64,000 nucleotides of DNA. It comes from Brachyspira hyodysenteriae ATCC 27164 (GTDB taxonomy: Bacteria > Spirochaetota > Brachyspiria > Brachyspirales > Brachyspiraceae). Of the stretch, positions 35,908-44,643 are shown in pieces. The DNA lies in contig NZ_CP015910.2 in NCBI RefSeq assembly GCF_001676785.2, positions 2,728,001 to 2,792,000 on the forward strand, written 5' to 3'. Position 1 is the stretch's first letter. Each line of letters starts with the position of its first letter. The notes beneath the pieces are model-generated. The model was given only the letters and a program-made list of their open reading frames with translations, was not told the origin of the DNA and ran no database searches. Position numbers and translations under genes: made by a program.

Positions 35908-36981
35908 ATGAAAAAACTTCTTACTCTTCTTATTGTGTTTGTTTTTTTATACACTGTTTCCTGCAGTAATACAAACAGTGGAAAATCACTTGGTTATGAA
36001 ATAGCAGTTATCATGAGAAATATAGATGACAAATCATTTAATCAAAGTACTTGGAGAGGAGTAAAGGATTATGCTGAACATTATGGCATAAGCTATAAAT
36101 ATTATAAAGTTCCTGATAAAAATGTACAATCAACATTAAATGCTATAGATATTGCTGTTCGTATGGGAGCAAAATTGATAGTAACACCAGGAAGTATATT
36201 TGAACCTGCTATTTATAAAGCACAGGATATATATACTAATGTACATTTTATATTGATAGACGGAAAGCCTCAGGATGGAACTTACACAGATTATAAGACA
36301 GCAAAAAATACTATTGCTATTCTTTATGCTGAAGAGGAAGCAGGATTTTTAGCAGGATACGCTATAGTAAAAGAAGGTTATACTAATTTAGGAGTTATAG
36401 GAGGTATGGCTCTTCCTCCTGTTATAAAATTCGGATACGGATTTGTACAAGGGGCAGAATTTGCAGCAGATGAATTAAAAATTCCTAAAGATAGTATAAA
36501 TATAAAATACACTTATGTTGGAAATTATGATGATTCTCAGGAAAATCAAAATTTAGCTGCATCTTGGTATAAAAGCGGTACACAGGTAATATTCGCTCCG
36601 GCAGGAGGCGCTTCTTATTCTGTTATAAATGCTGCTGAGAATAATGGAGGTTTAGTTGTAGGAATTGATGTTGATCAAAGTTTTGAATCTCCTACTGTTA
36701 TTACTTCTTCTATGAAATTGATAAGAGAATCTGTTTATAATGCTGTTGCTGCTTATTATAATGGTAATTTTAATGGAGGAAAAACTTTCATATTAGATAC
36801 AAGAGTTAATGGAGTAGGACTTCCAATGTCTACTTCTAAATTTAAAGTTTTTAAAGAATATGATTATAATATCATATATAACTCTCTTATGAGAAAAAAA
36901 ATTAGGGTATTAAAAGATACTGATGCGGAAAGTGTTGATAAATTACCTTTGAATTTAGTAAAAATTAATTATATAAATTAA
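35908..36981 (+). CDS. Bmp-family nucleoside-binding lipoprotein, copy 2
   Basis: 357 residues, lipobox VSC (Cys19). NIDDKSFNQSTWRGVKDYAEHYG and DVDQSFESPTVITSSMK show the same fold, and the spacing to copy 1 is 46 bp with AAGAGGTG before the start. It differs by a shorter N-terminal strand (VIMRNIDDK without the TxxGxI insert) and by a basic C-terminus. Identical DNA patches shared with copy 1 (36331-36393, for instance) point to recent duplication or gene conversion. Confidence 0.92.
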   Translation: MKKLLTLLIVFVFLYTVSCSNTNSGKSLGYEIAVIMRNIDDKSFNQSTWRGVKDYAEHYGISYKYYKVPDKNVQSTLNAIDIAVRMGAKLIVTPGSIFEPAIYKAQDIYTNVHFILIDGKPQDGTYTDYKTAKNTIAILYAEEEAGFLAGYAIVKEGYTNLGVIGGMALPPVIKFGYGFVQGAEFAADELKIPKDSINIKYTYVGNYDDSQENQNLAASWYKSGTQVIFAPAGGASYSVINAAENNGGLVVGIDVDQSFESPTVITSSMKLIRESVYNAVAAYYNGNFNGGKTFILDTRVNGVGLPMSTSKFKVFKEYDYNIIYNSLMRKKIRVLKDTDAESVDKLPLNLVKINYIN

Positions 36982-36994
36982 TTAGGAGATTAGT

Positions 36995-38068
36995 ATGAAA
37001 AAAAATTTCGGCTTAATGATAATTATTACAGCTTTTATATTAATGATTTCATGCTCCAAAACTGAACAAGTTGGAGAATTCGATATAGCTTTGATAACAG
37101 AAGGTAAAATAGATGATAAATCATATAATCAGGGAGCTTGGGAAGGATTAATTAGATATGCTGAAAGTACAGGAAAAAAATACAAATATTATCAGGCTGC
37201 TGAAAATAATACAGAAGCATATATTGATGCTATAGATTCAGCAGTTTCTGAAGGCGTAAAATTAATAATAACTCCGAATTATTTATTTGAAACAGCTGTA
37301 TACAAATCTCAGGATAAACATCCGGATGTTAATTTTATAATTATAGATGGTGTTCCTCAAGATGGTACTTATACTGATTTCAGAATAGAAAAAAATGTTC
37401 ATGCTATGATTTATGCTGAAGAAGAGGCTGGTTTTTTAGCGGGATATGCTATAGTAAAAGAAGGATATACTAACTTAGGAGTTATAGGCGGAATGCCTGT
37501 ACCTCCTGTTATAAGATTTGGATACGGATTTGTTCAGGGTGCAAATTATGCAGCTAAAGAATTAAATATGCCTACTAGAAGCATAAAAATAAATTATACA
37601 TATATTGGCAATTTCAGTGATACCGGTGAAAATAAAGAACTTGCTTCTTCTTGGTATCAAAATGGGGTGCAGGTAATATTTGCTCCTGCAGGAGGTGCTG
37701 GAAAATCTGTTATAAGTTCTGCCGAAGAAAATAATGGATTAGTTATAGGTGTTGATGTTGATCAAAGTTTTGAATCCCCTGTTATTATTACTTCTGCTAT
37801 AAAAAGAATAAGAAATTCAGTTTATAATGCAGTTGATTCTTTTTATAATGGTACTTTTAAAGGCGGACAAACTACTATATTAGATGCAAAAGTAAATGGT
37901 ATAGGGCTTCCTATAAAAACTTCCCAATTTAAAAACTTCACTGAGAATGATTATAATGCCATATATAATCAGCTTTCAGAAGGTAATATTAACATTTTAA
38001 AAGAAAGAAATGCGAGAACTGTAGAAGAATTACCTTTGGATATAGTAGAAATTAATTATATAAAATAA
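36995..38068 (+). CDS. Bmp-family nucleoside-binding lipoprotein, copy 3
   Basis: 357 residues, lipobox ISC (Cys20). GKIDDKSYNQGAWEGLIRYAE has Tyr in place of the usual Phe in the SFNQ motif. DVDQSFESPVIITSAIKRIRNSVYNAV has a more basic following helix. It starts 13 bp after copy 2 with TTAGGAG upstream. Confidence 0.92.
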   Translation: MKKNFGLMIIITAFILMISCSKTEQVGEFDIALITEGKIDDKSYNQGAWEGLIRYAESTGKKYKYYQAAENNTEAYIDAIDSAVSEGVKLIITPNYLFETAVYKSQDKHPDVNFIIIDGVPQDGTYTDFRIEKNVHAMIYAEEEAGFLAGYAIVKEGYTNLGVIGGMPVPPVIRFGYGFVQGANYAAKELNMPTRSIKINYTYIGNFSDTGENKELASSWYQNGVQVIFAPAGGAGKSVISSAEENNGLVIGVDVDQSFESPVIITSAIKRIRNSVYNAVDSFYNGTFKGGQTTILDAKVNGIGLPIKTSQFKNFTENDYNAIYNQLSEGNINILKERNARTVEELPLDIVEINYIK

Positions 38069-38127
38069 ATTTTGGCTTTAATAATTTTTAGCAAATAAAT
38101 ATATTATAAAATAGGAGACATCATATT

Positions 38128-39204
38128 ATGAAAAAAATTCTTGTTTTAATCATCACCTTAATGAGCTTCATTTTAATGATTTCATGCGGCGGCGGAAAAA
38201 AATCTGGAGGATATGAACTAGCATTAATAACAGATGTTGGTACTATAGATGACAGATCATTCAATCAGGGATCATGGGAAGGATTAACAAAATATGCTCA
38301 GGAAAAAGGCATATCTCATAAATACTACCAGCCTTCTCAAAAAACTACTGATGCTTATGTTGATGCTATAGATTTAGCAGTATCTGCAGGTGCTAAATTG
38401 GTAGTAACTCCTGGTTTCTTATTTGAACCTGCTGTATACAGAGCTCAAGACACACATCCGAATGTAAGTTTTGTACTTTTAGATGGTACTCCTCAAGACG
38501 GAACTTATACTGACTTTAGAATTGAAAAAAATGTTTATTCTGTACTTTATGCTGAAGAACAAGCTGGATTTTTAGCCGGATATGCTATAGTAAAAGAAGG
38601 ATACACTAATTTAGGCGTTATGGCTGGTATGGCTGTTCCTGCTGTTATAAGATTCGGATACGGATTTATTCAGGGTGCTAATTATGCAGCTAAAGAAATG
38701 AATATGCCTGTAGGAAGCATAAAAATTAACTATACTTATATAGGTAACTTCAATGCTACCCCTGAAAATCAGACTTTAGCTACTTCTTGGTATCAAAGCG
38801 GTGTACAAGTTATATTTGCTCCTGCAGGCGGTGCCGGAAACTCTGTTATGAGTGCTGCTGAACAAAATAACGGATTGGTTATAGGTGTTGATATAGATCA
38901 AAGTGCTGAATCTCCTACTGTTATTACTTCTGCTATGAAAATGCTTGGAGAATCTGTATACAATGCCATAGATGATTTCTATAAAAATCAATTCCCAGGA
39001 GGAAAATCTGTTATACTTGATGCTAAAGTTAATGGTATAGGACTCCCTATGTCTACTTCCAAATTCCAAAAATTCACTCAGAATGATTATGATGCTATAT
39101 ATCAAAAACTTAATAATAGTGAAGTAAAAGTTCTTACTGATAAAGATGCTAAAGATGTTAATCAATTACCTTTAGATATAGTTACAGTTAATTTAATACA
39201 ATAA
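38128..39204 (+). CDS. Bmp-family nucleoside-binding lipoprotein, copy 4
   Basis: 358 residues, lipobox ISC (Cys20) with a GGG tether. It has the most canonical motifs of the four (TDVGTIDDRSFNQGSWEGL, IDQSAESPTVITSAMK). Last gene before a terminator. ATAGGAG precedes the start, 59 bp after copy 3. It is probably the principal partner of the ABC transporter that begins 160 bp downstream; this is inferred from position. Confidence 0.93.
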   Translation: MKKILVLIITLMSFILMISCGGGKKSGGYELALITDVGTIDDRSFNQGSWEGLTKYAQEKGISHKYYQPSQKTTDAYVDAIDLAVSAGAKLVVTPGFLFEPAVYRAQDTHPNVSFVLLDGTPQDGTYTDFRIEKNVYSVLYAEEQAGFLAGYAIVKEGYTNLGVMAGMAVPAVIRFGYGFIQGANYAAKEMNMPVGSIKINYTYIGNFNATPENQTLATSWYQSGVQVIFAPAGGAGNSVMSAAEQNNGLVIGVDIDQSAESPTVITSAMKMLGESVYNAIDDFYKNQFPGGKSVILDAKVNGIGLPMSTSKFQKFTQNDYDAIYQKLNNSEVKVLTDKDAKDVNQLPLDIVTVNLIQ

Positions 39205-39230
39205 AGAATATTAATACTAAAATATTTTAA

Positions 39231-39271
39231 GAGAGATGCCGGATATAATCTGGTATCTCTATTTTTTTTTT
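39231..39271 (+). terminator. Terminator of the deoC-udp-bmp operon
   Basis: AGAGATGCC / GGTATCTCT stem followed by ATTTTTTTTT. Confidence 0.88.
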
Positions 39272-39279
39272 ATAAATAT

Positions 39280-39308
39280 TTGACAATTCAAAATCATTTA
39301 ACTATATT
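39280..39308 (+). promoter_or_regulatory. Promoter for the nucleoside ABC transporter genes
   Basis: TTGACA (39280-39285), 17-bp spacer, TATATT (39303-39308). Confidence 0.75.
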
Positions 39309-39364
39309 TTATATATAATTATTTTATTAAAATAATTATATATAAAAGTTATATAGGAAATATA

Positions 39365-40894
39365 ATGGAAAATTCAGAGTATGTAGTTGAAATGCTTAAT
39401 ATAACTAAACGTTTTAAAGGTATAATAGCAAATGATAATATCACTATACAATTAAAACGAGGTGAAATCCATGCTTTGCTTGGAGAAAATGGAGCAGGAA
39501 AATCTACTTTAATGAGCGTGCTTTTCGGACTTTATAAACAAGAAGAAGGTATAATTAAAGTTAATGGTAAAGAAGTAAATATTGATAATCCTAATACTGC
39601 TAATGCCTTAGGTATTGGTATGGTGCATCAGCATTTTAAATTAGTTCATAATTTTACCGCTTTAGAAAATATTATGCTTGGTGTAGAAACTGTTAAAAAT
39701 GGAATACTTCAAGTTGATGATGCAAGAAAAAAAGTTATGGAATTAAGCAAAACCTACGGACTTGAAATTTATCCTGATTCTTTAATAAGTGATTTAACAG
39801 TAGGTATGCAGCAGAGAGTAGAAATTTTAAAAATGCTTTATAAAGATAATAACATACTTATTTTTGATGAGCCTACTGCCGTACTTACTCCTAGCGAAAT
39901 AGAAGAGCTTATGAAAATTATGAAATCTTTAACTAAAGAAGGAAAATCTATTCTTTTCATAACTCATAAATTAAATGAAATTAAAGAAGTTGCTGACAGA
40001 TGTTCTGTACTTCGTAAAGGTAAATATATAGGTACTATTGATGTAAAAAGTACTACAAAAGAAGAGATGTCTGAAATGATGGTTGGAAGAAAAGTATCTT
40101 TAGTTGTAGATAAGACAGAGGCTAAACCTAAAGATATAATATTATCAGTAAAAGATCTAAATGTTAAATCTCCTCATAGTGAAAAAAATATTGTTAAAAA
40201 TGTTTCTTTCGATGTTCGTGCCGGAGAGATAGTATGTATTGCTGGTATTGACGGAAACGGACAAAGCGAACTTATATATGCACTCACAGGTTTGATTGAT
40301 ATGTCAAGCGGAAGCATTCATTTAAATGGCAAAGACATTACTAACCTATCTATAAGAAATAAAACTCTAAGCGGAATAGGTCATATTCCAGAAGACAGAC
40401 ATAAACATGGACTTGTACTTGATTATACTCTTGGAGAAAATACAATACTTCAAACTTATTTCACAGAAAGATTTCAAAATAAAGGCTTCTTAAAATTCAA
40501 AGAAATAGAAAATTATGCTAATGAACTTATAAAAAGATTTGATATAAGAAGTGCTGAAGGAGCTAAAACTATAGCCAGAAGTATGTCAGGAGGTAATCAG
40601 CAAAAGGCTATCATAGCAAGAGAAATAGACAGAAATCCGGATTTACTTATAGCAGTTCAGCCTACAAGGGGATTAGATGTTGGGGCTATAGAATATATAC
40701 ATAAAGAATTAATAAGACAACGTGATAATGGAAAGGCGGTTTTACTTGTTTCTTTGGAGCTTGACGAAGTTATGAATTTAAGCGACAGAATACTTGTTAT
40801 ATATGAAGGTGAGATTGTAGCTAATGTTAACAATAAAGATTTAACTATTAATGAATTAGGTCTTTACATGGCAGGCTCTAAAAGAAGTGCATAA
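39365..40894 (+). CDS. Nucleoside ABC transporter, duplicated ATP-binding protein
   Basis: 509 residues with two ABC domains. Domain 1: Walker A GENGAGKST, signature LTVGMQQR, Walker B ILIFDEPTAVL. Domain 2: degenerate Walker A IDGNGQSEL without Lys, signature MSGGNQQKA, and LLIAVQPTRGLD where the catalytic Glu is Gln. The asymmetric, one-active-site layout is usual for the RbsA/NupO type. It energises import of nucleosides delivered by the Bmp lipoproteins through the two permeases encoded downstream. It is separated from them by a nuclease gene. Confidence 0.94.
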   Translation: MENSEYVVEMLNITKRFKGIIANDNITIQLKRGEIHALLGENGAGKSTLMSVLFGLYKQEEGIIKVNGKEVNIDNPNTANALGIGMVHQHFKLVHNFTALENIMLGVETVKNGILQVDDARKKVMELSKTYGLEIYPDSLISDLTVGMQQRVEILKMLYKDNNILIFDEPTAVLTPSEIEELMKIMKSLTKEGKSILFITHKLNEIKEVADRCSVLRKGKYIGTIDVKSTTKEEMSEMMVGRKVSLVVDKTEAKPKDIILSVKDLNVKSPHSEKNIVKNVSFDVRAGEIVCIAGIDGNGQSELIYALTGLIDMSSGSIHLNGKDITNLSIRNKTLSGIGHIPEDRHKHGLVLDYTLGENTILQTYFTERFQNKGFLKFKEIENYANELIKRFDIRSAEGAKTIARSMSGGNQQKAIIAREIDRNPDLLIAVQPTRGLDVGAIEYIHKELIRQRDNGKAVLLVSLELDEVMNLSDRILVIYEGEIVANVNNKDLTINELGLYMAGSKRSA

Positions 40895-40951
40895 GATTTT
40901 GGTTTATAGCATTATAATTGTTTTTATTATATTCTTTGGTTAATAGTTGTT

Positions 40952-41812
40952 ATGAGAAATATAAATAGAATGAATGATTACTTTGTGCGTTACCTTCTAG
41001 GCTCTATTGGTAATGAAGATATACTTGAAAATATAGTCAATTGTGTGCTTATAGATTCAGGTTTTGAAGAAGTTCATAATTTAGAAATAATTAATCCTCA
41101 TAATTTACCTGAAAATATTAATCTAAAAGAATCAGTACTTGATGTTAAGGCTATTACTAAAGATAATAAAAAAATTATTATAGAAATACAATTATCAGGG
41201 AATATAGATTTTGTTAAAAGAATATATTATTATATATCAAAAAATATAGTAAGCGAATTAAATGAAAATGAATCTTATGATATTATTAGCCAGGTTATAA
41301 GCATTAATTTTGTAAATTTCAATATGGACTTTAATGATGAAGGTAAGGAACATAGATGCTTTAAATTAATAGACACTCAAAATCATAATGTATCATTAGA
41401 TATTATTCAAATGCATATAATAGAAATTCCAAGATTTACAAAAATATTAAATAATTCTAGTATAGATGATATTAAAAAAAATAAAATATTATCTTGGATT
41501 GAATTTTTTACAGTTAAAGATTTAGATAAAGTTAAAGAAAAATTAAAGGAGCTTAATAATATTATGCCAAAAGTAATAGATAAATATGAGAGATTTATAT
41601 CAAGTGAAGAAGAGATGGAAGTTTATAATGCCAGAGATGCATTTTTATACGGACAAACCATAATGCTTAAAAGAGAAAGAGAAGAAGGTATAAAAGAAGG
41701 CATAGAAAAAGAAAAATATTCATTAGTAAGAAATATGAAAAAGAAAAATATGGATATAAATCTTATTAGTGAATTAACAGGTTTGAGTATAGAAGAAATA
41801 GAAAAACTATAA
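40952..41812 (+). CDS. Rpn-family PD-(D/E)XK nuclease / putative transposase
   Basis: 286 residues. DYFVRYLLGSIGNEDILENIVN at the start and the nuclease core SVLDVKAITKDNKKIIIEIQLS (Asp … Glu-x-Gln) identify the Rpn / PDDEXK_2 family (recombination-promoting nucleases, often called transposases). The C-terminus has the usual EGIKEGIEKEKYSLVRNMKKKNMDINLISELTGLSIEEIEKL helix. It sits in the same direction between the ATPase and the first permease of one transporter, 57 bp after the former. No terminal inverted repeats or target duplication were seen, so it may be a simple gene insertion. Confidence 0.9.
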   Translation: MRNINRMNDYFVRYLLGSIGNEDILENIVNCVLIDSGFEEVHNLEIINPHNLPENINLKESVLDVKAITKDNKKIIIEIQLSGNIDFVKRIYYYISKNIVSELNENESYDIISQVISINFVNFNMDFNDEGKEHRCFKLIDTQNHNVSLDIIQMHIIEIPRFTKILNNSSIDDIKKNKILSWIEFFTVKDLDKVKEKLKELNNIMPKVIDKYERFISSEEEMEVYNARDAFLYGQTIMLKREREEGIKEGIEKEKYSLVRNMKKKNMDINLISELTGLSIEEIEKL

Positions 41813-41824
41813 TAAAAAATTATG

Positions 41825-41854
41825 AGTCTATTTTAAGTTTACTTAAAATAGACT
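41825..41854. other. Perfect 13-bp hairpin after the Rpn gene
   Basis: AGTCTATTTTAAG, TTTA loop, CTTAAAATAGACT. No T run follows on the plus strand, so it is not a standard terminator. It could be an end of the inserted segment, an RNA-processing or stability element, or a weak minus-strand terminator. Confidence 0.6.
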
Positions 41855-41950
41855 AAAAGCGAATAATTTTTTTATAAAGGATATAATAAATAAAAATAAA
41901 AAATACTAGATAAAATTATTAATAATGTATTGTTATAAAAGGAGTGCTTA

Positions 41951-43066
41951 ATGGATTTAAAAAACAAATTGGCTGGTATTTTGGAGAAAGAAGGATTTGT
42001 TAATATATTTTCTTCTTTTCTCGCTATTATTATAGGGCTGCTTCTGGGTCTTATAATACTTCTTATAAGTAATGTTCATGATGCTTTTCCCGCTTTTATG
42101 ACAATACTTTCAGGAGGATTTTCTGGAGGCTCTAGAGGAATGGGACAGGTTATATACACTGCCACACCTTTAATACTCACAGGGCTTTCGGTTGGATTCG
42201 CTTTTAAAAACGGACTCTTTAATATAGGAGCTCCCGGACAATTTATAGTAGGTGCTTATGCTGCTGTATTAGTAGCAGTAAAATGCACATTCCTTCCGCC
42301 TGCTCTACATTGGTTTGTAGCTTTAATAGTTTCTTTTATAGCCGGAGGACTTTGGGCTTATTTACCTGGTTTTTTAAAGGCTCATTTCAATGTTAATGAA
42401 GTTATTTCAAGCATTATGATGAATTATATTGGTATGTATTTAGTTAATTATCTTGTTACGCTTACAGTTTATGATATGCTTAAAAACCAATCTCAAAATA
42501 TTCCTCCTTCTTCTATGATTCCTACTATGGGACTTAATGTTATATTCAGAGGTTCAAGTGCTAACGGAGGATTCTTCATTGCTGTAATAGTAGTAATAAT
42601 AGTATATATAATACTTTCAAAAACTACATTCGGTTTCGAGCTTAAAGCATGCGGACTCAATAAAGATGCAAGTAAATATGCAGGTATTAACGAAAAAAGA
42701 AATATTATTCTTTCTATGGTTATAGCAGGTGCTTTGGCAGGACTTGGCGGCGGACTTTTATATCTTTCTGGAGTTGGAAAACATATAGAAGTTGTTGATA
42801 TACTTGCTGAAGAAGGTTTTATGGGTATCCCTATTGCATTACTCGGACTATCTCACCCTATAGGAATATTAATCGCCGGACTTTTTATTGCTCATATAAC
42901 AGTAGGCGGTTTTTATATGCAGATATATGATTTTACTCCTGAAATTATAGAGATGATTATATCTTCTATAATATATTTCAGTGCTTTTGCTTTACTTTTT
43001 AAATCTATTGTTGGATTTATATCCAAAAAGCTAGTCAAAAAAGAAGAAAAAAATGCTAATGAGTAA
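41951..43066 (+). CDS. Nucleoside ABC transporter permease 1
   Basis: 371 residues, BPD_transp_2 family, about ten transmembrane helices. A cytoplasmic N-terminal stretch is followed by LGLIILLISNVHDAF. Later GLSVGFAFKNGLFNIGAPGQFIVGAYAA and the ATPase-facing loop ELKACGLNKDASKYAGINEKRNIILSM are typical of NupP/YufP-type permeases. AAAGGAG precedes the ATG. It is separated from the ATPase gene by the Rpn gene. Confidence 0.92.
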   Translation: MDLKNKLAGILEKEGFVNIFSSFLAIIIGLLLGLIILLISNVHDAFPAFMTILSGGFSGGSRGMGQVIYTATPLILTGLSVGFAFKNGLFNIGAPGQFIVGAYAAVLVAVKCTFLPPALHWFVALIVSFIAGGLWAYLPGFLKAHFNVNEVISSIMMNYIGMYLVNYLVTLTVYDMLKNQSQNIPPSSMIPTMGLNVIFRGSSANGGFFIAVIVVIIVYIILSKTTFGFELKACGLNKDASKYAGINEKRNIILSMVIAGALAGLGGGLLYLSGVGKHIEVVDILAEEGFMGIPIALLGLSHPIGILIAGLFIAHITVGGFYMQIYDFTPEIIEMIISSIIYFSAFALLFKSIVGFISKKLVKKEEKNANE

Positions 43067-43097
43067 AGAATAGAAAATATAAAAGGAGATTTTTTTA

Positions 43098-44051
43098 ATG
43101 GAAACAATTTATTTTTTAGTACAGCAGACTATGTTTTTTTCTATTCCGCTTTTACTTGTAGCATTAGGCGGAATGTTTTCTGAAAGAAGCGGAGTAGTTA
43201 ATATTGCTCTTGAAGGTATAATGATAATTGGGGCTTTTGCAGGAATATTTTTTATAAGCAGATTAGGAGCTAATTTCCCTCCTATGATAACATTATTTTT
43301 AGCGATGATTATATCAGCTTTATCAGGTCTTATATTTTCTCTTCTTCATGCTTATGCTGCTATTAGTATGAGTGCTGATCAGGTTATAAGCGGTACAGCT
43401 TTAAATATATTTGCTCCTGCTTTTGCTATATATGTTACAAGAGCTATTCAAACAGTTCAGCAAATAAGTTTCGTTAATAATTTTAGAATAGAATCAGTAC
43501 CTATACTTGGAAGCATTCCTATAATAGGAGGATTATTCTTCAAAAACACATACATAACAACATATATAGGATTCATAATATTAGCTCTATCTTGGTTCAT
43601 TCTTTATAAAACCAGATTCGGACTTAGACTAAGAAGCTGCGGAGAGCATCCTCAAGCTGCAGATTCTGTAGGTATTAATGTTTATAAGATGCGTTATATT
43701 GGTGTTGCTATATCAGGAGCATTGGGAGGTTTAGGAGGACTAGTATTTGTTATTCCTACTTCTACAAACTTTAATGCTACTGTTGCAGGTTACGGATTCT
43801 TGGCTTTAGCAGTACTTATATTCGGACAATGGAAGCCTATGAAAATACTTTATGCTGCTTTCTTCTTCGGACTTATGAAAACATTAGCTTCTGCTTATTC
43901 CGGAATACCTATACTTGCAAGTCTTCCTATATCAAACAATATATACAAAATGATTCCTTATATAACAACTATAATAGTACTTGCATTTACTTCTAAAAAT
44001 TCACAGGCTCCTAAGGCATCAGGCATTCCTTATGATAAGAGTGTAAGATAA
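43098..44051 (+). CDS. Nucleoside ABC transporter permease 2
   Basis: 317 residues, the second, shorter permease of the pair. PLLLVALGGMFSERSGVVNIALEGIMIIGAFAG and LRLRSCGEHPQAADSVGINVYKMRYIGVAISGALGGLGG are the family signatures (coupling loop EHPQAADSVGI). AAAGGAG lies upstream, 31 bp after permease 1. A strong terminator ends the operon. Confidence 0.93.
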   Translation: METIYFLVQQTMFFSIPLLLVALGGMFSERSGVVNIALEGIMIIGAFAGIFFISRLGANFPPMITLFLAMIISALSGLIFSLLHAYAAISMSADQVISGTALNIFAPAFAIYVTRAIQTVQQISFVNNFRIESVPILGSIPIIGGLFFKNTYITTYIGFIILALSWFILYKTRFGLRLRSCGEHPQAADSVGINVYKMRYIGVAISGALGGLGGLVFVIPTSTNFNATVAGYGFLALAVLIFGQWKPMKILYAAFFFGLMKTLASAYSGIPILASLPISNNIYKMIPYITTIIVLAFTSKNSQAPKASGIPYDKSVR

Positions 44052-44060
44052 TTTATAAAT

Positions 44061-44094
44061 AAAGCTGAGGGTTTTACAGCTCTCAGCTTTTTTA
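44061..44094 (+). terminator. Terminator of the nucleoside transporter operon
   Basis: AAAGCTGAG / CTCAGCTTT stem followed by TTTT. The rest of the 317-bp spacer to 44368 is AT-rich, with a weak 9-bp hairpin at about 44213-44248 and the promoter below. Confidence 0.9.
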
Positions 44095-44302
44095 TTATTT
44101 ATTGTTAATATGCTTTATATAATAAAATTCTATTAATTCAAAATCATATATTTATAATTTTATTATTAATGCTGTAAATAAGCAATCATAGCTTAAAAAG
44201 ATAATTATATACAAACTATTTATAATATATCACATTTTCTAAATAGTTGTTTATTTTTTGTTAGCATGACAATATATTTTGTTTCATCATATTAAAAAAA
44301 TA

Positions 44303-44330
44303 TTGACTTTACATTTTATTTAAATATACT
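44303..44330 (+). promoter_or_regulatory. Promoter for the small acidic protein gene
   Basis: TTGACT (44303-44308), 16-bp spacer, TATACT (44325-44330). Confidence 0.65.
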
Positions 44331-44368
44331 ATATAATTATGTATAATTTTTATAAATAGGTATAGAAT

Positions 44369-44641
44369 ATGGCTAATTGTGAAGAATTAAATATATTAAT
44401 CGAAAATATAGATCATCAAATATTATTCGATAATGCTTTAAAAATAAATGAATTATTAGAAGATGATATATTATTAGATGATATAATGAGTGAAAATTTA
44501 TTTGTTTACTCTTTTGAATTATTGGACATGATAAAATCAGATCCTGAATCTTATAAAATATCAGATATAAATAATGATGAAAAAATCAATGCAATATCTA
44601 GTATTATAAGAAAAATGGAATTATCTTTTATAGAATTCTAA
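44369..44641 (+). CDS. Small acidic protein of unknown function
   Basis: 90 residues, rich in Asp/Glu and Ile/Leu/Asn, predicted all-helical, with no signal peptide or Cys pair. The run ELLEDDILLDDIMSENLF is notably acidic. A recognisable promoter and AGGT upstream support a real gene. It ends 3 bp from the convergent glycosyltransferase gene. I recognise no family; a small protein-binding or inhibitor role would be speculation. Confidence 0.65.
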   Translation: MANCEELNILIENIDHQILFDNALKINELLEDDILLDDIMSENLFVYSFELLDMIKSDPESYKISDINNDEKINAISSIIRKMELSFIEF

Positions 44642-44643
44642 TC

